A stretch of 64,000 nucleotides of DNA from Sporosarcina beigongshangi (GTDB lineage: Bacteria > Actinomycetota > Actinomycetes > Actinomycetales > Micrococcaceae). A program made the position numbers and the translations under genes. Positions within the stretch are counted from its first letter, which is position 1. Each line of letters begins with the position of its first letter. Under the pieces are notes generated by a model, which saw nothing but the letters and a program-made list of their open reading frames with translations, was not told where the DNA came from and did no database searches. The stretch lies in NCBI RefSeq assembly GCF_016820535.1, contig NZ_JADHDY010000005.1, positions 124,001 to 188,000 of the forward strand, in the 5' to 3' direction. Below are positions 60,884 through 64,000 of the stretch, in pieces.

Positions 60884-63091
60884 ATGAGTATTCGGGAGCA
60901 CATCCCCGGGGACCGGGGCAATGGGGCCACACACGACGTGGCTTCCATCCTTGCTGCGATTGCTCATGTTTCCATTGAACCCTTTGGGTCTGACAATCCA
61001 GAACTGGCCGGCCTGCCGAAGATGCCGGACAACTACTTCCTGGATCCACTCCCCGCAAGCCAACTGACTGTGGCCCGCGCTGCATACGACTCCTCCATGG
61101 AGGGGCTCGGCCAAATCAAGCAGATCGAAGCTGCGGTCGCTGCCCTCAAGGCCCGCCTTGTTGCACGCGCTGTTGGCGCCGCAGCCATTGAAGCCAAGAT
61201 CCTTTCCCTGGACAGTTGGCAGAATGGCGTCGCAGCGTCATCCACGGCCGCAGAGATGGCGTTGACATTGTGCATCACCGAGTCAGCCGCCTCTGAGCTC
61301 GAGTACCACAGCCAATCTTTGGTTGCGGACCATCCCGATGTGATGGAGGCCCTCGAAGCCGGAAAACTGTCATGGCGCCATGCCACGGTCATCCACGACG
61401 AAATCCAAACATTGAAGGAAACCCGAACCACCACTTCCGAAGACGCAGCAATGCTTGAAGCACGCCTTCTCGTGCTGGCCGAGAACACCACGGGTCCCTG
61501 CTTCACCAGGAAAGCCCGCCGGGCACGCGAGAAGATGCACCCGGAGACCATGACCACGCGCACCAAGGAAGCTTTTCGCAACCGCAACATCGATTGTGAA
61601 CCCGGAAAGGATGGCATGTCATGGCTGACGCTCTACCTGCCCACCGTCAGCGCCTCGGCGATCTACACACGGTGCACGCGCCTGGCCCGTGCAGTCAAGG
61701 CGGAAGCCAACCGCACCCAGCAGGCAGCCGATGCTTCGGGTTCGGGACAGGACTGCCGGGAAACTCGAACCCTTAGCCAACTCCGGGTCGACATCGCCGC
61801 CATCCTCCTGCTGGGCCAGGATCTGCCCGCCGCCGCGTCAGCCGGCGGCGCGTCCGCCACAGCCAGCGAGACCAAGCCAGGCGCCGGCACATCATTCAAG
61901 GCAGGCGGCAATTCAGTACCTCCCGGGGAATGGCCAGGATCCCCAAACGGACAAGCTTCGGCGCAGCCGTCGGGCACTTACCAGGATGGATGCGTCAACA
62001 ATGGCCCGGCACAGGAGTGCGCCACGGCCTTTGGCGTCACTGTGGTTGAGCAATATGACACCCCGCCGTGGGAACTGGACCGAAGCTCAAGCCGCACCGG
62101 CCCCGCGAACCACCAAAAGGACGCATCGAAGACTCAACAGGGCCCATCCACGACAGCGGAGGACGGCTTCGCCAGTGGCGACGTCCTGCTCGAGGGGACA
62201 ATCCTGCCCTCTTCCGGCACGCAGCCAAGCCCCAACGGCTCTCCTGGCGCCGCTGGCACGGGAGACTGCGGCGGTGGGCCAGACGGAGATTCTCCTTTGG
62301 AAGGCCAGTTGGTCGGCGACGGGTCAGGGCTCGTGGGAGACATCGTTGACGGCATCCCCGAACATCCCAGTGCCGAGTACCTTCAGCAGTTGGACGACCT
62401 GGCGCATTCCAAGACCCTGACGGATCCGCCCATGCCCGAGATCTTGGCCATCGTCACGGTCCCGCTGCTGTCCCTGCTCGGCATCACCGGTGAACCGGCG
62501 GAGCTGGTTGGGCCCCAAGGCGGGCCGATGTCCGTGGAACTGGCGCAGAAGCTGCTGGGCAACGCGTCCACCTTCCTGCGCGTAATGACCGACCCTCTCA
62601 CTGGCGAGACACTGCCCTTGGAACCACAGCGTTACACGCTGCGTGCCGCAGAAAAGGCCGTACTCCAAGCTATGGCTGGTGGATGCTACGTCCCCAACTG
62701 CACAAATCAAGTCATGGACATTGATGTTGACCACCTGCGCGCCTTCGAGTTCGGCGGCGCCTCAACACTCGCCAACCTTAGGGGTGCGTGCCGCAAACAT
62801 CACGCAATGAAGCATCTCAAGGACGACAAGGACCGCCACGGAAAGCGCCGCGCAATCGACGAGCCGGACCGGCAGGGCATTTCCATCCGCGGCTGGACGC
62901 CCAAGATTACGGAGAACGGCGGTGTCGCCTGGATCACGCCCAGCGGCCGCTTGCAGCCACCGGCAGCATCAGACCCAAATCCACCGCACTACCCAAAATG
63001 GCTCAAGAAACTCATCCAAAAATCACTAACGGTTTCCCGAGGGCCGGCCCAGGGCAGCTCGGACGAAAATTCCCGGCACTCCGACAGCTGA
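60884..63091 (+). CDS. HNH endonuclease-domain protein, DUF222/13E12 family
   Basis: A 735-residue protein. The N-terminal DUF222 region (about 60-300) is helical, with the family segment LEAGKLSWRHATVIHDEI. A 230-residue low-complexity Gly/Pro/Ser/Thr-rich linker follows (about 290-500). An HNH domain near the C-terminus has CYVPNCTNQ, DVDHLRAFEFGG, NLRGACRKHHAMKH, so the Cys pair and HNH residues are complete. Related 13E12 proteins of mycobacteria are repeated in the genome and several are induced by DNA damage. The nuclease target is unknown. Base composition in the promoter is much more AT-rich than its surroundings. Confidence 0.9.
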   Translation: MSIREHIPGDRGNGATHDVASILAAIAHVSIEPFGSDNPELAGLPKMPDNYFLDPLPASQLTVARAAYDSSMEGLGQIKQIEAAVAALKARLVARAVGAAAIEAKILSLDSWQNGVAASSTAAEMALTLCITESAASELEYHSQSLVADHPDVMEALEAGKLSWRHATVIHDEIQTLKETRTTTSEDAAMLEARLLVLAENTTGPCFTRKARRAREKMHPETMTTRTKEAFRNRNIDCEPGKDGMSWLTLYLPTVSASAIYTRCTRLARAVKAEANRTQQAADASGSGQDCRETRTLSQLRVDIAAILLLGQDLPAAASAGGASATASETKPGAGTSFKAGGNSVPPGEWPGSPNGQASAQPSGTYQDGCVNNGPAQECATAFGVTVVEQYDTPPWELDRSSSRTGPANHQKDASKTQQGPSTTAEDGFASGDVLLEGTILPSSGTQPSPNGSPGAAGTGDCGGGPDGDSPLEGQLVGDGSGLVGDIVDGIPEHPSAEYLQQLDDLAHSKTLTDPPMPEILAIVTVPLLSLLGITGEPAELVGPQGGPMSVELAQKLLGNASTFLRVMTDPLTGETLPLEPQRYTLRAAEKAVLQAMAGGCYVPNCTNQVMDIDVDHLRAFEFGGASTLANLRGACRKHHAMKHLKDDKDRHGKRRAIDEPDRQGISIRGWTPKITENGGVAWITPSGRLQPPAASDPNPPHYPKWLKKLIQKSLTVSRGPAQGSSDENSRHSDS

Positions 63092-63313
63092 TCGTTCCGC
63101 AACCGCGCCGCCGTGCCGGCATGGCACCGTGGCAACGCGAACGCCGGCACCTTCACCAGAACTCGCCCCATGTTCACACCAGCCGCCGCCTTGCCAGCAC
63201 CAGCACCAGCACCATGTTCCGGGCAACTTCGGCCGCCGGGCACAGACTCCTGAAACCGGGGAAGCCTCCGGAGACCGGAGAGTCGACCGGAACCCAACTC
63301 GTTTTCCGGCCGC

Positions 63314-64000
63314 CTACTGTCGAATCAAGACGCTGGCCGGACTTCCGAACTCAACGCTCTGCACAGGAGTGGCTCCGGGGATGCCGCGCTCATCCAGCGA
63401 AAAGACGGCCACATCATTTGAGAGCTGGTTCGCCACATACAGCAAGCCGTGGCCAGGGGCTGCAGGCGACAGCGCAAAATGCCTGGGCCAATTGCCGCCG
63501 CTGGGCACCTGCGCCACGAACCGCGGCGGCGTCGGGGCCATGTCCGCACCTTCCGGAACACTCAGCCCGGACACGTCCAGAACCACGAGGGTGTTCGGTC
63601 CGCGGACGGCCGCATAAAGCAAATTCCCATCGCCGGACAGCTGAATGTGGGAAGGATAGAACTGTTCGGCTGCGGCCACTGCCTGGCCGCTTTCGGCCAG
63701 TGGGACCTTGAAGAGCCAGTGCCAGAAGGTGCCCCCTTCGATGCCCGTGCGCTGAAGTACGTGGAGGTGGCCATCAAGTTCGCCGGCAACCAGCAAGAAA
63801 TCACCCTTCAGGGCCACGTGGCGGGGGCCGGTTCCCGGCGGCAGTTCGGCCGAGCCCAACCGGACGCGGGAGGTGGCGGAATACTCGTCAACACGGTCCG
63901 ATCCGAGGTCTGCAACTAGGACAGTCCCCCACGCGGTGGCCGTCACTTGGTGTGCGTGCGACTCGCCCTGCCGGTCCGCCACCGGACCACTGCCCGGATG
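63314..64000 (-). CDS. Lactonase-type seven-bladed beta-propeller protein, 5' part cut off
   Basis: The C-terminal 228 residues of a propeller protein of the 6-phosphogluconolactonase/lactonase family (PF10282 type). Blade motifs include VLVADLGSDRVDEY, GTGPRHVALKGDFLLVAGELDGHLHVL, LLYAAVRGPNTLVVLDV, and WPRHFALSP followed by LLYVANQLSNDVAVF. The frame is open to the window edge (codons run through 64000). Full family members have about 340-400 residues, so roughly a third lies outside. A GTG at 63982 would cut the fold and is not the start. Substrate unknown. Confidence 0.85.
   Translation of the reverse strand, partial: HPGSGPVADRQGESHAHQVTATAWGTVLVADLGSDRVDEYSATSRVRLGSAELPPGTGPRHVALKGDFLLVAGELDGHLHVLQRTGIEGGTFWHWLFKVPLAESGQAVAAAEQFYPSHIQLSGDGNLLYAAVRGPNTLVVLDVSGLSVPEGADMAPTPPRFVAQVPSGGNWPRHFALSPAAPGHGLLYVANQLSNDVAVFSLDERGIPGATPVQSVEFGSPASVLIRQ

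Overview
The window is a 64 kb stretch of a high-GC Gram-positive chromosome. Codon use, the order rpsB-tsf-pyrH-frr-cdsA, a mycobacterial-type leucine catabolic cluster, a DUF222/13E12 HNH gene, an SPW-repeat protein and a type III polyketide synthase operon all point to an actinobacterium close to Arthrobacter (Micrococcaceae). I see no insertion sequence, integrase, CRISPR array or rRNA. Genes are dense. Six gaps exceed 300 bp and each is described. Bases 1-213 hold nothing I recognise.

Left part (0.2-7.5 kb): a SatD-like/membrane/YciI operon, a cytosolic-looking HtrA-type protease, a UBP-type zinc finger protein, the site-2 protease rip1/rseP with dxr, and a divergent MarR regulator/NADPH-FMN reductase pair. 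Next comes a gene-free island bounded by two oppositely oriented arrays of one 32-bp repeat.

8.0-21.4 kb is a catabolic block for leucine and other branched-chain amino acids. A minus-strand operon (accD1-accA1-fadE-scoA-scoB-maoC-citE) has a divergent TetR gene. After an SPW protein comes the branched-chain 2-oxoacid dehydrogenase operon (E1alpha-E1beta-E2) with a divergent Lrp/AsnC regulator. The expected flow is BKD, acyl-CoA dehydrogenase, methylcrotonyl-CoA carboxylase, hydratase, HMG-CoA lyase, then succinyl-CoA:acetoacetate CoA-transferase. 21.8-27.9 kb holds two DUF485/sodium-solute symporter pairs around a LytS/LytR two-component system.

28-44 kb is mainly housekeeping: DivIVA-domain protein, cdsA, frr, pyrH, tsf, rpsB, an M23 peptidase, an acyl-CoA dehydrogenase, a CAT-anticodon tRNA, a GT4 glycosyltransferase, a DMT permease with a CDP-alcohol phosphatidyltransferase, a Holin-X-type membrane protein, an MFS exporter, two identical tRNA-Asn genes and dnaG. 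44-50.8 kb has dgt, dusB and an unusual degenerate ABC ATPase/YhgE-Pip/TetR module. 50.8-64 kb has mgtE with a candidate leader peptide, a type III PKS/methyltransferase/FAD-monooxygenase operon, a YibE/F protein, a GNAT enzyme, glyS, an HNH/DUF222 gene behind a candidate SOS box, and a lactonase-like gene cut by the window edge.

The items most worth follow-up are the type III PKS operon, the degenerate ATPase/YhgE module, the mgtE leader ORF, the SOS-box/13E12 gene, and the inverted 32-bp repeat arrays.
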